The position numbers were made by a program, and so were the translations under genes. Source: Amphritea sp. 1_MG-2023 (GTDB lineage Bacteria > Pseudomonadota > Gammaproteobacteria > Pseudomonadales > Balneatricaceae). Taken from it: 52,085 nt of DNA. Each line of letters begins with the position of its first letter. Position 1 is the stretch's first letter. The stretch covers positions 1 through 52,085 of the forward strand of contig NZ_JAUOQE010000030.1 of assembly GCF_030547545.1 (NCBI RefSeq), given 5' to 3'. Below the pieces are notes generated by a model that made no database searches, had not been told where the DNA came from, and saw only the letters and a list, made by a program, of their open reading frames with translations. Below are positions 8,331 through 18,100 of the stretch, piece by piece.

Positions 8331-9338
8331 TTATCGCTTGGAAAAAATTTCTAGGGTCGTATCCAGCATACGGTTTGAGAAGCCCCATTCATTGTCATAC
8401 CAAGCAAATACCTTGACTAGGCCATCCATCACATGGGTTTGATTGCTGTCAAAGATAGACGAGGCTGAGTGATGATTGAAATCGACAGACACTAGCGGCA
8501 GCTCGTTATATTCCAGTATACCTTTTAAGCTCTCTTGTGAGGCTTGCTGCATGAGTTGATTTATTTCATCGACAGACGTTTTGCGACCCGGCTTGAAGCA
8601 CAGATCAACCAGCGAGACGTTAGCGGTGGGTACTCGTACTGCTAGGCCTGTCAGCTTACCTTTGAGTTCAGGCATAACAATACCGACCGCTTCGGCTGCA
8701 CCAGTGCGAGTCGGGATCATTGATAGGCCTGCTGCGCGTGCACGATAGATATCATTACTATAAACGTCCAGTAGATGCTGATCGTTGGTGTAGGCGTGTA
8801 TGGTGGTCATGATGCCTTCGGTAATGCCGATGTTATCGTTCAGAATTTTTGCCATCGGCGCTAGGCAATTGGTTGTGCAGGAGGCATTGGATATGACTTT
8901 GTGCTCAGGTTTTAGAATTGAGTGATTGACGCCGTAAACAATGGTGGCGTCAGCATGTTTAGCTGGCGCTGAGACGAGGACGCGTTTAGCGCCTTGCGCT
9001 AGGTGAACCGCGGCGGCTTCCCGGGTGGTGAAGTGGCCAGTGCATTCATAGACAATATCAATGTCGAGTTCCGCCCAAGGCAGGGCGTGAGGGTCGGCTT
9101 CATTGATAATTTGGATGGCATCACCGGCAACGGTCATGACGTTGTCTTCTGCGCTGATAGGCTGATTAAAGTGGCCATGAACGCTATCGAATTCGGTTAG
9201 GTGGGCATTGACCTTGCTGTTGCCTAGATCGTTAATTGCAATAATTTTAATCTGGCTGTTTTTGCCTGATTCATACAGGGCGCGGAGTATATTGCGGCCT
9301 ATACGACCATAACCATTAATGGCGACTCTGATGGGCAT
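8331..9338 (-). CDS. gap: Type I glyceraldehyde-3-phosphate dehydrogenase
   Basis: Oxidises glyceraldehyde 3-phosphate to 1,3-bisphosphoglycerate with NAD(P) in central carbon metabolism. Counting from ATG at 9338 (AAGGAGCAC lies just upstream), the 335-residue protein has the Rossmann start [11 protein letters not shown], the active-site loop SNASCTTNC with catalytic C154, general base H181 (TIHAYTNDQ), and the C-terminal [12 protein letters not shown]. It resembles the catabolic or alternative gap of pseudomonads more than erythrose-4-phosphate dehydrogenase, since the Epd-specific context (pgk, fba) is absent. An upstream in-frame ATG at 9359 is possible but lacks a better ribosome site. 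The 81-bp MITE derivative begins 30 bp upstream of the start codon and may carry or alter its promoter. Confidence 0.95.
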   Translation of the reverse strand: MPIRVAINGYGRIGRNILRALYESGKNSQIKIIAINDLGNSKVNAHLTEFDSVHGHFNQPISAEDNVMTVAGDAIQIINEADPHALPWAELDIDIVYECTGHFTTREAAAVHLAQGAKRVLVSAPAKHADATIVYGVNHSILKPEHKVISNASCTTNCLAPMAKILNDNIGITEGIMTTIHAYTNDQHLLDVYSNDIYRARAAGLSMIPTRTGAAEAVGIVMPELKGKLTGLAVRVPTANVSLVDLCFKPGRKTSVDEINQLMQQASQESLKGILEYNELPLVSVDFNHHSASSIFDSNQTHVMDGLVKVFAWYDNEWGFSNRMLDTTLEIFSKR

Positions 9339-9367
9339 GGTGTGCTCCTTGTATTGCATGAGTTTAG

Positions 9368-9448
9368 GGACGGTGCGAATACTCTTCGGACATTAGAATG
9401 GCCAGATACGCGAAAGTCAGAGGCGTAATTGACTTATTCGCACCTTCC
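9368..9448 (-). mobile_element. 81-bp internally deleted MITE derivative upstream of gap
   Basis: Begins GGACGGTGCGAATA, a one-base variant of the family terminal repeat, and ends with perfect ttattcgcaccttcc. TTAG flanks both sides (9364-9367 and 9449-9452), the 4-bp target duplication expected for an IS5-type end. The inside matches only the outer segments of the 263-bp element (cggacattagaatggccagatacgcg and cagaggcgtaattgac); the rest is missing. It sits 30 bp before the gap start codon. Confidence 0.85.
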
Positions 9449-9641
9449 TTAGTTTCAGCATAAAACGATAATCATAGAAAGCAAGATATATGCGTCGTTA
9501 AGGTATTGAAGTGTGGTGGTTTTATGGCGCAGCTAATAGCTTTTGAGAAGGGTGGCGGGTTGTCTGGTGGCTAGGCTGAGTCTCAGGTATAATCAATACT
9601 TAATATGTACTCTGTATTTTTAATATCAATGTAGCCTATCA

Positions 9642-10517
9642 ATGACTCATACAACCCAGTCTCCTAAAACCTATGAACGAGTATTTGAGATTGCGGATAG
9701 TTTGCTCGCGCAAGGGCGTAGACCGACGCAGCAGTTAGTCCGCAATGAACTAGGGGCGGGTAGCCTCACAACCATCAATAAGGCATTAAATGATTGGTGG
9801 CAGGGGCTAGGTGAGCGCTTGTTACAGCAAAATGCTCGCCCAGAAATTCCCGAGCCGGTATTTAACAGTGCGAATGTGTTGTGGCAGCAAGCACTGACCT
9901 ATGCAGAGCATCAGCTGTCTGAGCAGCGCAAGCAACTAGAGCGACATTATCAAGCGCTAAAAGCTGAGCTAGAAGCGCAAAATTCAAAAAGCCATACTGA
10001 CTTGCGTCATCTGCAAGACCTTTCTGACAAACTAATGGCTGAAAATCAGCATAACCTTGCGTATATTGCAGAGTTGCAAGAAAAGCAGCAGGCTCAGGAT
10101 GAGCGTGAGATGCGACTCGAAGCGGATAATCGTAATTTAATCCGACAGGTTAAAGAAAACGAGATCACTTTGACTCAGTTCGAACAGAGTAGTGGTCGCG
10201 ATCAGCAGCAGGAATTACTGGAATACAAACACAAAAGTCAGTACCTTGAGGAGGAGTCTTCAAGACTGCAGCAGCACTTGCAAGTGCTACAGGATGAGAA
10301 TCGGCATCTTAGAGCTTCTTTGCTGGATGTCGAGCGTCGCGGAATTAAAGAAAAATATCAGTTAGAGCAGGTGATTAGTCAGCAAGATCTGCGTTATCAA
10401 GAGCTCGAACAGCATGCCGCTTCAAAAGACCTTGAGCCGCTCGAGCAGCGATTAAAAGACAAAGAGCGTGAAATTGAACGACTTCATTCTTTGTTAGAAA
10501 GCTTTAAATTAAAGTAA
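9642..10517 (+). CDS. KfrA-like DNA-binding coiled-coil protein
   Basis: A 291-residue protein. Residues about 8-70 (YERVFEIADSLLAQGRRPTQQLVRNELGAGSLTTINKALNDWW, given here as the span from Y11 on) match the KfrA N-terminal DNA-binding domain, a helix-turn-helix first described in plasmid KfrA. Residues about 85-290 form one long coiled coil rich in Q, E, L and R with no break. Plasmid KfrA is an autorepressor with filament-like properties linked to partition. Chromosomal relatives are common and mostly uncharacterised. The start ATG has no clear ribosome site. A TATAAT at 9588-9593 could be its -10 element. It heads a same-strand run of four genes with 23 bp to the next. Confidence 0.8.
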   Translation: MTHTTQSPKTYERVFEIADSLLAQGRRPTQQLVRNELGAGSLTTINKALNDWWQGLGERLLQQNARPEIPEPVFNSANVLWQQALTYAEHQLSEQRKQLERHYQALKAELEAQNSKSHTDLRHLQDLSDKLMAENQHNLAYIAELQEKQQAQDEREMRLEADNRNLIRQVKENEITLTQFEQSSGRDQQQELLEYKHKSQYLEEESSRLQQHLQVLQDENRHLRASLLDVERRGIKEKYQLEQVISQQDLRYQELEQHAASKDLEPLEQRLKDKEREIERLHSLLESFKLK

Positions 10518-10540
10518 TAAGTTATTGAAAAACAGGGATT

Positions 10541-10996
10541 ATGGATACATACCTAGATAAAGGTTCGGACTACTCGGAGGTTCTTGATGGTATCAAGAGC
10601 TGTGATCCGGATGGCTCGGTCTGTTGTACCGATGAGGCGGTTTTTAACCTTGCTAAGGTTGTTTTGGTTAAAGAAAAGCTGGCCGGTATTACGCTGCAGT
10701 TAGTCGATGAGCAGGGTTATGCTATTCGTCAGGTAACCAGTAAAAGGCCCGCCGATGATCAGCCCAGTGATCGACACTTGAGTACTCGGCAGGCTGCTGT
10801 CATTAGAGCGCTGGAGAAGGTGTTAATGCATTGCAAAAAAGAGGGCATCAAGTTGGTTGGCTATAGTGATGAGTTGGTTGCCATGCCTATTGTTGTGCGT
10901 TCGGATGATGTATCTCCCGCGGTGGCGTTGGATATTGACACTCACGGTGTCTATCGAGGCGCGGATAGTATGATTGAAAATGAGAAGCTTGAATGA
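10541..10996 (+). CDS. Hypothetical protein, 151 residues
   Basis: A soluble alpha/beta protein with an acidic start, two nearby cysteines (CDPDGSVCC, residues 21-29) and a long basic-then-hydrophobic middle (STRQAAVIRALEKVLMHCKKEGIKLVGYSDELVAMPI). I do not recognise a family. It lies 23 bp after the KfrA-like gene and 68 bp before the response regulator, so the three may be co-transcribed. The CxxDGSxCC cluster could hold a metal or be redox active, which is a guess only. Confidence 0.6.
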   Translation: MDTYLDKGSDYSEVLDGIKSCDPDGSVCCTDEAVFNLAKVVLVKEKLAGITLQLVDEQGYAIRQVTSKRPADDQPSDRHLSTRQAAVIRALEKVLMHCKKEGIKLVGYSDELVAMPIVVRSDDVSPAVALDIDTHGVYRGADSMIENEKLE

Positions 10997-11064
10997 TGGC
11001 GATGTTGTTAGTCATTGATTGAGCGTGTCGTTTGACATGATATTCAAAAGGATCTGAGTTATAC

Positions 11065-11730
11065 ATGAGTACGATTAAGGTATTACTGGTTGATGATCAT
11101 CCGGTTGTGAGGGCGGGCTTTCAGCGCTTGCTAGATAATGATAATCGAATTGATATCGTTGCTGAAGCAAGTAGTGGTCAGGAGGCCGTTGAAAGATATT
11201 TTTCAGTCCGCCCTGATGTGGTGATTATGGATCTATCGATGCCAACGGATGCCTCGGTTGACGGTGTTGCGCAGGCATATGGTGGGCTCGAAGCGATTCG
11301 AGTGATTCGCGCTAAAGATTCCGCTGCTCGAGTTCTGGTGCTTACGGTGATGGAAAATGAGCCGTTCCCTGCGCATGTTGTGCAAGCTGGGGCTTCTGGT
11401 TATCTTACTAAGCGTTGCGCGCCAGACGAGCTTCTTAAAGCGGTTTACGAGGTGTCAGAAGGGCGTACCTATTACGCAGAAAGTATTCGTCAGATGATTC
11501 TCCCAGGTGGTAGTGATTCTTGCTCACCCTTCGTTAAGCTTACCAAGCGAGAATTCCAGATATTTTCCTGCCTGGCGCAGGGTAAATCAGCCGCTCAGAT
11601 AGCTGAGGATATGTTTCTCAGTCCAAAAACAGTGCACGCTCATCGCGCGAATATTCTGCGCAAACTGAGTATAAGTAATAACTCTGAGCTTGTGCATCTC
11701 GCTATTCGTCATAATATTGTAGAAGCCTGA
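11065..11730 (+). CDS. NarL/FixJ-type response regulator
   Basis: A cytoplasmic two-component regulator of 221 residues. The receiver has acidic D10-D11, phosphoacceptor D56 (VVIMDLSMP), T94 (VLVLTV) and K116. The LuxR-type helix-turn-helix is at about 158-218 (LTKREFQIFSCLAQGKSAAQIAEDMFLS as the span of helices 1-2). It resembles GacA/UvrY in layout, but carries an extra segment of about 12 residues (61-73) right after the phosphorylation loop. No histidine kinase gene is adjacent; the PAS kinase at 32867 is one possible partner by proximity only. Same strand as the two genes upstream, and followed by a small gene and a terminator. Confidence 0.92.
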   Translation: MSTIKVLLVDDHPVVRAGFQRLLDNDNRIDIVAEASSGQEAVERYFSVRPDVVIMDLSMPTDASVDGVAQAYGGLEAIRVIRAKDSAARVLVLTVMENEPFPAHVVQAGASGYLTKRCAPDELLKAVYEVSEGRTYYAESIRQMILPGGSDSCSPFVKLTKREFQIFSCLAQGKSAAQIAEDMFLSPKTVHAHRANILRKLSISNNSELVHLAIRHNIVEA

Positions 11731-11811
11731 AACGTTTATTCAGGGCGTAAATGTAGAGTCGGCTATGGAGTCGGCTTGATGGTTTATGCATGCTTAACAG
11801 AGGCCTATTCT

Positions 11812-12090
11812 ATGCACCGTCAGGATCAATCAGAACTCATACTCGAAGCTGACTTTCTTTGGCGTGAAATCAACGTCGGCGATGATATCTATCTCGATGC
11901 AGACTTTTATAGAGAGCATCGACGCTTACTGTGTCAGGGTGTTCCATACCAAGTATTAGCGAAAATAGATAAAACATGCGGCGCTCAGGAGTTGATTGTA
12001 CAGTCATATCAGACTCAAGAGCTGATCGCGGTTTCACCTTACTTAGTCTGTAGTTATGAATCTCCAGAGCAACCGATCCTCATTTCATAA
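11812..12090 (+). CDS. Hypothetical protein, 92 residues
   Basis: A small acidic protein with a beta-rich pattern (VGDDIYLDADFYREHRRLL, then YQVLAKIDKT). I chose ATG 11812 because AGAGG lies 8 bp upstream; ATG 11779 and TTG 11776 in the same frame would add 11-12 residues. No known domain is seen. It follows the response regulator by about 80 bp and ends about 80 bp before a terminator, so it probably belongs to the same transcript. Confidence 0.58.
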   Translation: MHRQDQSELILEADFLWREINVGDDIYLDADFYREHRRLLCQGVPYQVLAKIDKTCGAQELIVQSYQTQELIAVSPYLVCSYESPEQPILIS

Positions 12091-12168
12091 GTCATTTAAT
12101 GGTTTATATTTCAAGCGGATTATCGAGTCATCGGTGAGTCCTTTAAACATCCTTCCAAGTCCCAGAGT

Positions 12169-12187
12169 AGGCCATCTAGGATGGCCT
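12169..12187 (+). terminator. Likely terminator of the response regulator operon
   Basis: An 8-bp perfect stem, aggccatc (12169-12176) and gatggcct (12180-12187), with a 3-nt loop, followed by a T-rich tail (ttgctgttgtttt). It lies 79 bp past the last gene of the run. Confidence 0.65.
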
Positions 12188-12382
12188 TTGCTGTTGTTTT
12201 GCGCGTTAAAAACTCGCTCACTGCTAAGCGCAGAATTAAGGAGCAGCAAGCCTTTCTGATTCATTTTCGGCGTTAAAAGCAGCGATTTTTGTCTCTATAA
12301 CGTACTCATATTCATTCCAGTCATTAAAAATGAAGTAAGCCTTAGCTAAGCCCTAAGGGCCTATATACGTGAGCTTTAGCCT

Positions 12383-12407
12383 AAACATTATACTTCGTAT
12401 AATGTTT
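12383..12407. repeat. Perfect 11-bp inverted repeat
   Basis: aaacattatac (12383-12393), a 3-nt spacer ttc, then the exact complement (12397-12407). It could form a cruciform or bind a dimeric protein. No gene lies close enough to tell what it might control. Confidence 0.7.
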
Positions 12408-12567
12408 ATTATGTTAAATAGACTGTTATTAATAAGCTTACACACTGGGTCAGCCAGTTTGCTAGCTAAGAGAGCAGCGATTTAACCTAATGCTGGTGAT
12501 GGAAGCCGTTTGTCTCTTTTCTTGAATCCTTAAGGGGCTCTTTGTATCGAGGCGACCAGCCTCTTCT

Positions 12568-12847
12568 TTTGCTAGCGATCTATCACGGATGAACGGCTAT
12601 CGAACGCGTGCGGAGAAGCGTGTTAAATTCTTTTTGTGGGTGGATTAGTGGTTTCATGCAATCTACACGCGCTGTGGGTTCATCGTGTTGATCCACCTTT
12701 CTGGGTCAGTCAGTTTGCTAGCGATCTATCACGGATGAACGGTTATCGAACGCGTGCGGAGAAGCGTGTTAAATTCTTTTTTGTGGGTGGATTAGTGGTT
12801 TCATGAAATCTACACGCGCTGTGGGTTCATCGTGTTGATCCACCTTT
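12568..12847. repeat. Two tandem copies of a 133-bp sequence
   Basis: Copy 1 is 12568-12700 and copy 2 is 12714-12847, with about four differences by eye; the period is 146 bp. Each copy starts tttgctagcgatctatcacg, contains an inverted pair ggtggat/atccacc enclosing about 45 nt, and ends in atccaccttt. The inverted pair plus conserved ends suggest a structured RNA or a binding unit. Neither copy encodes a plausible peptide. Confidence 0.85.
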
Positions 12848-13673
12848 TTTGCGGCTAATCGAAGGTCTATGTCTGGGCTTTTATTTATGAGCAAACCCAG
12901 GGCCTTGTTAGTGGTATTGTGTTGGCCAAACGGTGTAAATCGAACTGTGTGAATCACACGACACGAATCAGCATGGGTATTGATTGAGTATCGGTGTTTT
13001 AAAAGCGCACGTTGCTGCGCTGGCATTGAAACGTCGAACAGCATAATGGTGTGCTTGTCTAAAGAGCTTGTCTAAAGTGCTTAATCAAAGCGCAAAATTA
13101 AGAGCGGCTCGATAGACAGATGCGGCTCTGAAACTAAGCACTAACAATAGGCACTTAGCATAGGCACTAACAACAGGCTCTGGTCGCGAGTTTATTGAGC
13201 GTCTCACTCAATCCTATGTAAACTGAGTCGGCAGATGAACGTTCGTCATCAAGCTTAACGCGTCTCGTCTGAATAAGAAGTCACTGAACCGACAACTGAT
13301 CTGCATAGATCACCTGATGAATTGATTGTCGGACTGATTGGCAGATTAATCACTGACAGAGAGCCATGCGCGTTGCGATTGGCGTTGCGATTGTCCTGAT
13401 GGCTTCAGCATATTGATGTTAAGAACATTGGTTTAAGAGCATTCATTTAAGAACATTGGTTTAAGATCTATGCGTAAAGGAAGTCGCGCGAGGTTTACAG
13501 TGCAGCTGCTGTTGTGACATTGAAGCCAAGACATTGATTGTGGCTTGAAGGTCGTTAACTGGATAGAAATTCAGTGGGCGATGAAATCAACGACATGGTT
13601 AAGGTGCGAGATCATCATACAGAGGCGTTAAGCATAAACAGCATGAAATAAGCCATTTTAGACGATACATCCT

Positions 13674-13701
13674 ATTACCAGTAGTAGACACTACTGGTAA
13701 T
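13674..13701. repeat. Perfect 12-bp hairpin
   Basis: attaccagtagt (13674-13685), loop agac, exact complement (13690-13701). No T-run follows on either strand, so it is not an intrinsic terminator. It stands alone about 240 bp from the end of the mrr remnant. Confidence 0.75.
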
Positions 13702-14175
13702 GAGGCTATTTATAGGCTGCCTGTGTCTACCTTTTTTGTGGTTTCAGTTGAACTTGAAACTCCTGCACTCAGTATCTAAGTACTTGTGACTAACCCTACA
13801 TACTTTCATGCCGAATAAGGCTTTATTACTCATTAATGTTGATAGGTTTGAGTTTCGTGCGGAGAGCTTCGAAGAATTCTATTTCGCGGGTAATGTGTCG
13901 TAAAGAGCAACCTAGCGCACGCTGCCCATTACTTCTTTTTAGCTGATCTTTGAGTCGTTCTGCATTCCATCCCAGAAATCAGAATCCATCTCTTTGATTT
14001 CGATATGTTGCTTAGTTTGCATGCCAAGGCTGTAGTCATACATATACTTAGTCAATTGCTCACCATTGATCAAAACCAAGTTGGTTGCGCCGTTGAGACC
14101 TTCAACATAAGCAACCGCGCCAGAACTGTATGACGACGTGGTAATGAAGACGCCTTTTTGTTGGATTGAGCTACA

Positions 14176-14223
<48 letters not shown>

Positions 14224-14392
14224 ACTGCTGAACTTCTTCTTCGCGTCCTACGGTGTTATTCCTTGCATAACACTTAACCTGGATATGAATTTTCCCTAGC
14301 ACGAGCACATCTTCTTTAATCATCCCGTCAATACCGCCATCATTTGAGGCTTGTATGACCGTTCCTGCGTTTTTTACTTCTCCGCCATAGCC

Positions 14393-14419
14393 CATTAGCT
14401 TCATCAGCTTCATCAGCTT
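14393..14419. repeat. Three tandem 9-bp units in the mrr remnant
   Basis: cattagctt, catcagctt, catcagctt in a row; on the coding strand they give Lys-Leu-Met three times just before MGYGG. In-frame slippage product, matching the microsatellite 170 bp away. Confidence 0.85.
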
Positions 14420-14821
14420 AACAACTAAACCTTCAAACTCTGCTGCTGTTTTACTGAGCACCGTATCTATAATTTGGTCGTAAGTAGACTGGCGGATGCT
14501 CTCATGGGCTGTATTCAGTATTTCTTGAGGGTTTGATTGTTTTCCATTAAAAGATCAGAAGACTCATCAAGCCGCCCTTCTTCTGCTTTCCTGGCTTTTG
14601 GCTCGGCGGCTCTCAAAGCTATTCGATCTTTTACAAACGGCTGAATCTCCTCAGAGCTTTTATCCAGAAAACGTTGAGCCTTATCGGTATTTTTAAAGTA
14701 ATGGCTGCTAAGCCGGTTCGCCAAACACGCTTTGTTCCAGCGCACCCCAAATAGACGATAAACCATCTTCGCGTTCATTAGCGAACAGCTGAAATGTTTC
14801 AGGCGCCTTTTGACTTGTCGC

Positions 14822-15121
14822 TTACCTTTTAGGCGAACTACCGAGAAATCCTCGGTAGTAGCCCATTTTTAGCATGGTATTGCCCAGTATATCGCTCAAT
14901 CACCAATCCAGATTTTTGATCTCTTTCAGGGTGACGCCTGTTAAGGCGACTGTAAAACGGGTTTGATCATGGGTAAACACGCTGCACTGTCGGCGTTGAA
15001 TTGTCGTGATATTGGCATGCCAGTCACCCAGCAGGGATGGCTTATTGTCTAACTTAGCAGGCACATCAAAGCCTGCTTTGAGTAATTTATCAGCCAGTTT
15101 CTTGGTAACGTGAATTATCAT
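14822..15121 (-). pseudogene. Truncated DUF6933-family gene with an in-frame stop
   Basis: The first 73 codons (from ATG 15121) match the start of DUF6933 proteins: MIIHVTKKLADKL, then GDWHANITTIQRRQCSVFTHDQT (cited as the span 32-54) and FTVALTGV. A TGA follows NLDW at 14900-14902. Read through in the same frame, LSDILGNTMLKMGY continues the family pattern, then the frame is lost at a hairpin (14837-14859) and ends at 14822. Full-length relatives are about 150-170 residues, so at least a third is gone. It starts 24 bp after the hsdR stop and was probably part of the same operon. The function of the family is unknown to me. Confidence 0.68.
14837..14859. repeat. Perfect 9-bp hairpin at the end of the DUF6933 remnant
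   Basis: actaccgag (14837-14845), 5-nt loop, exact complement (14851-14859). On the plus strand a T5 run follows 8 bp later, too far for a standard terminator. It marks where the DUF6933 homology is lost. Confidence 0.65.
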
Positions 15122-15145
15122 ATTGTTTATGTAACTAGTTGATAA

Positions 15146-18100
15146 CTATAGTTTATTGTTATTGATAAGCATATCAAACACCACTCGTGCAAACCCTTGA
15201 GCTACCTGCGGGTTACTCAATATCTGCATCATCTGATTCTGGTGGGCATCGGAACTATCCATCACCGCATCATCAACCGCTTGAGGGAAGTCGCCGAGAA
15301 AAGCTTGCTCAGAGGAGTTGTTACGAATCTGATGCATGACTCTATCGTTCTCCCCTATTTTGTCCGCTACGGTACGGGCATAGTTAAGCATGTCGTCATC
15401 GGTGAGGTTGTCGGTGATAAACAGCTCGTTAAGGCGCTGTAGGATAACCGACAAAAACTCCTCTTTCTTATCTTTCGCTTTGGCAGAACCGATATCGGTA
15501 TTCGGGTCGAGGGTGTAATCGGGCGCATCCTCTTTCAGCTTAAGATCTTGCTGACGAATCTTCGACAGGCGGTAATGACTCAGGGTGACGTTACTCAGAT
15601 CGACATCATCATCGTCACTGACTTTTTCCCGCAACATGGGCCGAAGGTGGCGCGCATACAGGCTGAGTTTTTCCAGCTCTTTATCGTCATAATCGACAAT
15701 CTGTGACATAAACTCATAAAAGCGAACAAAGCTGCCGAGGTCTTTCTTGAAGATCTCTAGCCTGTCTTTTTCCTGCTTGCACTCTGTAAAACTATTTTCG
15801 GCATTGGCGATCAGCGTTGCATCTCCAGTATGCTTGGTTCGTTCAAAGATATCTTTGGCTTGCTTGTAGGCATCAATCGCAGAAGCATAGCGTTTCTGCC
15901 AGCGTTCGACGGCCGGTTTACAGATATTACTGATGGCCGCATTGCTCTTATTCGGAACGAAGAAGGCAGTACAAAACTGTTCGACTTCACGCCAAGTAAA
16001 AATACCCTGCGCTTTAAGCTTCTCACAGAGATCATGAACCAGATTGGGATCAGAAACGTCGGTGAGTTCAGCGGTTTGATAATAGGGCTGAAAGGCGTCG
16101 AGAATGTCCTGAGGGTCATTAAAGAAATCCAACACAAAGGTGCCTGATTCGGCTTTACCTGGATAAGTTCGGTTCAAACGTGACAAGGTTTGCACACATT
16201 CGACGCCTCCCAACTTTTTATCTACGTACATGGCGCAAAGCTTGGGTTGGTCAAAACCTGTCTGAAATTTATTGGCAACCAACATCACCTGATAATCATC
16301 GGCATCAAAAGCCTTACGCATATCACGCCCTTTAAGCGCGGGATTCATATTGCTTTCGGTAAACTTCTCACCGATAAGCCCCGTGGTATTAGGGTCATTC
16401 TCGTTAAACTCTACCTCGCCTGAGAACGCGACCATCGCTGTGATGTTTTTGTATTTGTTCTCAGCAACGTACTTATCAAACGCCAACTTGTAGCGTACCG
16501 CTTCCTTACGGGAACTGGTCACCACCATCGCCTTCGCTTGCCCGCCTAATAGGCCTTTTACATTGGCTTTAAAGTGCTCGATGATCACCTGTACTTTTTG
16601 CGCAATATTGTAATCGTGCAACCGCACCCATTGGTTCAGTTTGACCTTGGCGCGTTTGCTATCCACCTCTTTATCCTGCTCTCGGGCTTTTTCCGCAAGG
16701 TTATAAGCCACCTTGTAACTGGTGTAGTTTTTCAGCACATCGAGGATAAAGCCTTCCTCAATCGCTTGGCGCATACTGTAAACATGATAAGCCTCGGGCT
16801 TATTGGTGGATGACGCAGACAAGTCAGGTTCGGGTGAGCGGCCAAACAGTTCCAAGGTTTTCGATTTAGGCGTAGCAGTAAAGGCAAAATAACTGAGGTT
16901 TTGTGAGCCTTTTCGGGCGCTAATAGTAGCGTCCAAAATATCTTCTGATGTTAACTCATCATCAATCGGCTCGGTCGAGTCGGTCATCAGCACTTCTTTC
17001 AACTGACGCGCCGTCGAGCCTGACTGGGATGAATGGGCCTCATCGGCAATCACCGCATAGTTACGCGCTTTCAGGTTGACGCTGTTCTCAATCGCCTTAA
17101 GCACAAAGGGGAAGGTCTGAATGGTCACGATAATAATCGGCTGAGCATCTTCCAACGCGCTGGCCAGTTTTTCTGATTTAGATCCCTGCCCCTCTTTGTT
17201 ATTGATTCGCCCGACCACACCATCGGCATGTTCAAACTGATAGATGGTGTCCTGTAGCTGATCATCGAGTACGGTACGGTCGGTGACCACAATCACCGAA
17301 TGAAAGCGTTTATTACCCTTAGCATCATACAGTGAGGCGAGTTGGTGAGCGGTCCACGCGATAGAGTTTGATTTACCCGAGCCCGCACTGTGTTGCACTA
17401 AGTATTTATGGCCTGGGCCGTTGTCACGAGCATCCCCAACCAGTTTATTGACGACATCCCACTGATGATAACGGGGGAAGATCATGGTCTCTTTCTTGCT
17501 CTTTTTACCCTGCCAGTCCTCTTTATCGTCGATTTGCAGATGAACAAACTTAGCTAAAATTTTCAGCAGATTATCGGGGGCCAGCACCTCATTCCACAGG
17601 TAAGCCGTGGCATACTCATTCGGATCAGCAGGAACATCATTACCCGCCGCGCCCTCGGCAGTGCCTTTGTTGAACGGCAGGAAGAAAGTGTTCTCTCCTT
17701 CCAGTTTTGTCGCCATATAAACTTCATACTGACTTACCGCAAAATGCACCAACGCGCCGCGTTTAAAGGTAAGCAGCGGTTCAGGTTTATTGGTCACGGG
17801 GTCTTTCGGCAGGCGGGTCAGTTTGTATTGTTTGATCGCATTATTAATCGCCTGCTTAAACTCAGATTTCAGTTCCAGCGTGGCGATAGGCAGGCCATTA
17901 AGAAACAACACGAGATCGATGCGCCATTTTTTGGCCTGTTTACCTGTTTCAGCCAGATGCGCCTCGGTGGCATAAGGGCTATACACTAATTCAGGCACCA
18001 CCCGTAGACGGTTCTTCTGGTAGCGCACTAAGGTATCAGGATTGAGATTATGATCAGGCTTAAACTGGCAGAGACGAAAACGAGTGCCGCGATCTTTGAG

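Larger units (their letters stand above)
12091..13938. other. 1.85-kb gene-poor tract between operon and restriction island
   Basis: I see no credible gene on either strand. A 91-codon minus-strand frame (12769-13044) overlaps the tandem repeat and has no recognisable features. The tract holds the terminator at 12169, a perfect palindrome at 12383, a 133-bp tandem duplication at 12568, a 22-bp repeat (12445-12466 and 12701-12722, one mismatch), short degenerate repeats of the type taagaacattggtttaaga (about 13430-13470), and a 12-bp perfect hairpin at 13674. It has the look of old, decayed or regulatory DNA at an island boundary. Confidence 0.6.

Noticed and set aside
12383-12407. Resemblance to loxP (shared acttcgtataatgt)
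   Set aside because: The 14-nt match is part of a different palindrome: arms are 11 bp around a 3-nt centre, not 13 bp around 8. No Cre-like gene is close. Chance or convergent AT-rich dyad.
12769-13044. 91-codon minus-strand frame in the gene-poor tract
   Set aside because: Overlaps the tandem repeat, no domain, no ribosome site, odd composition.
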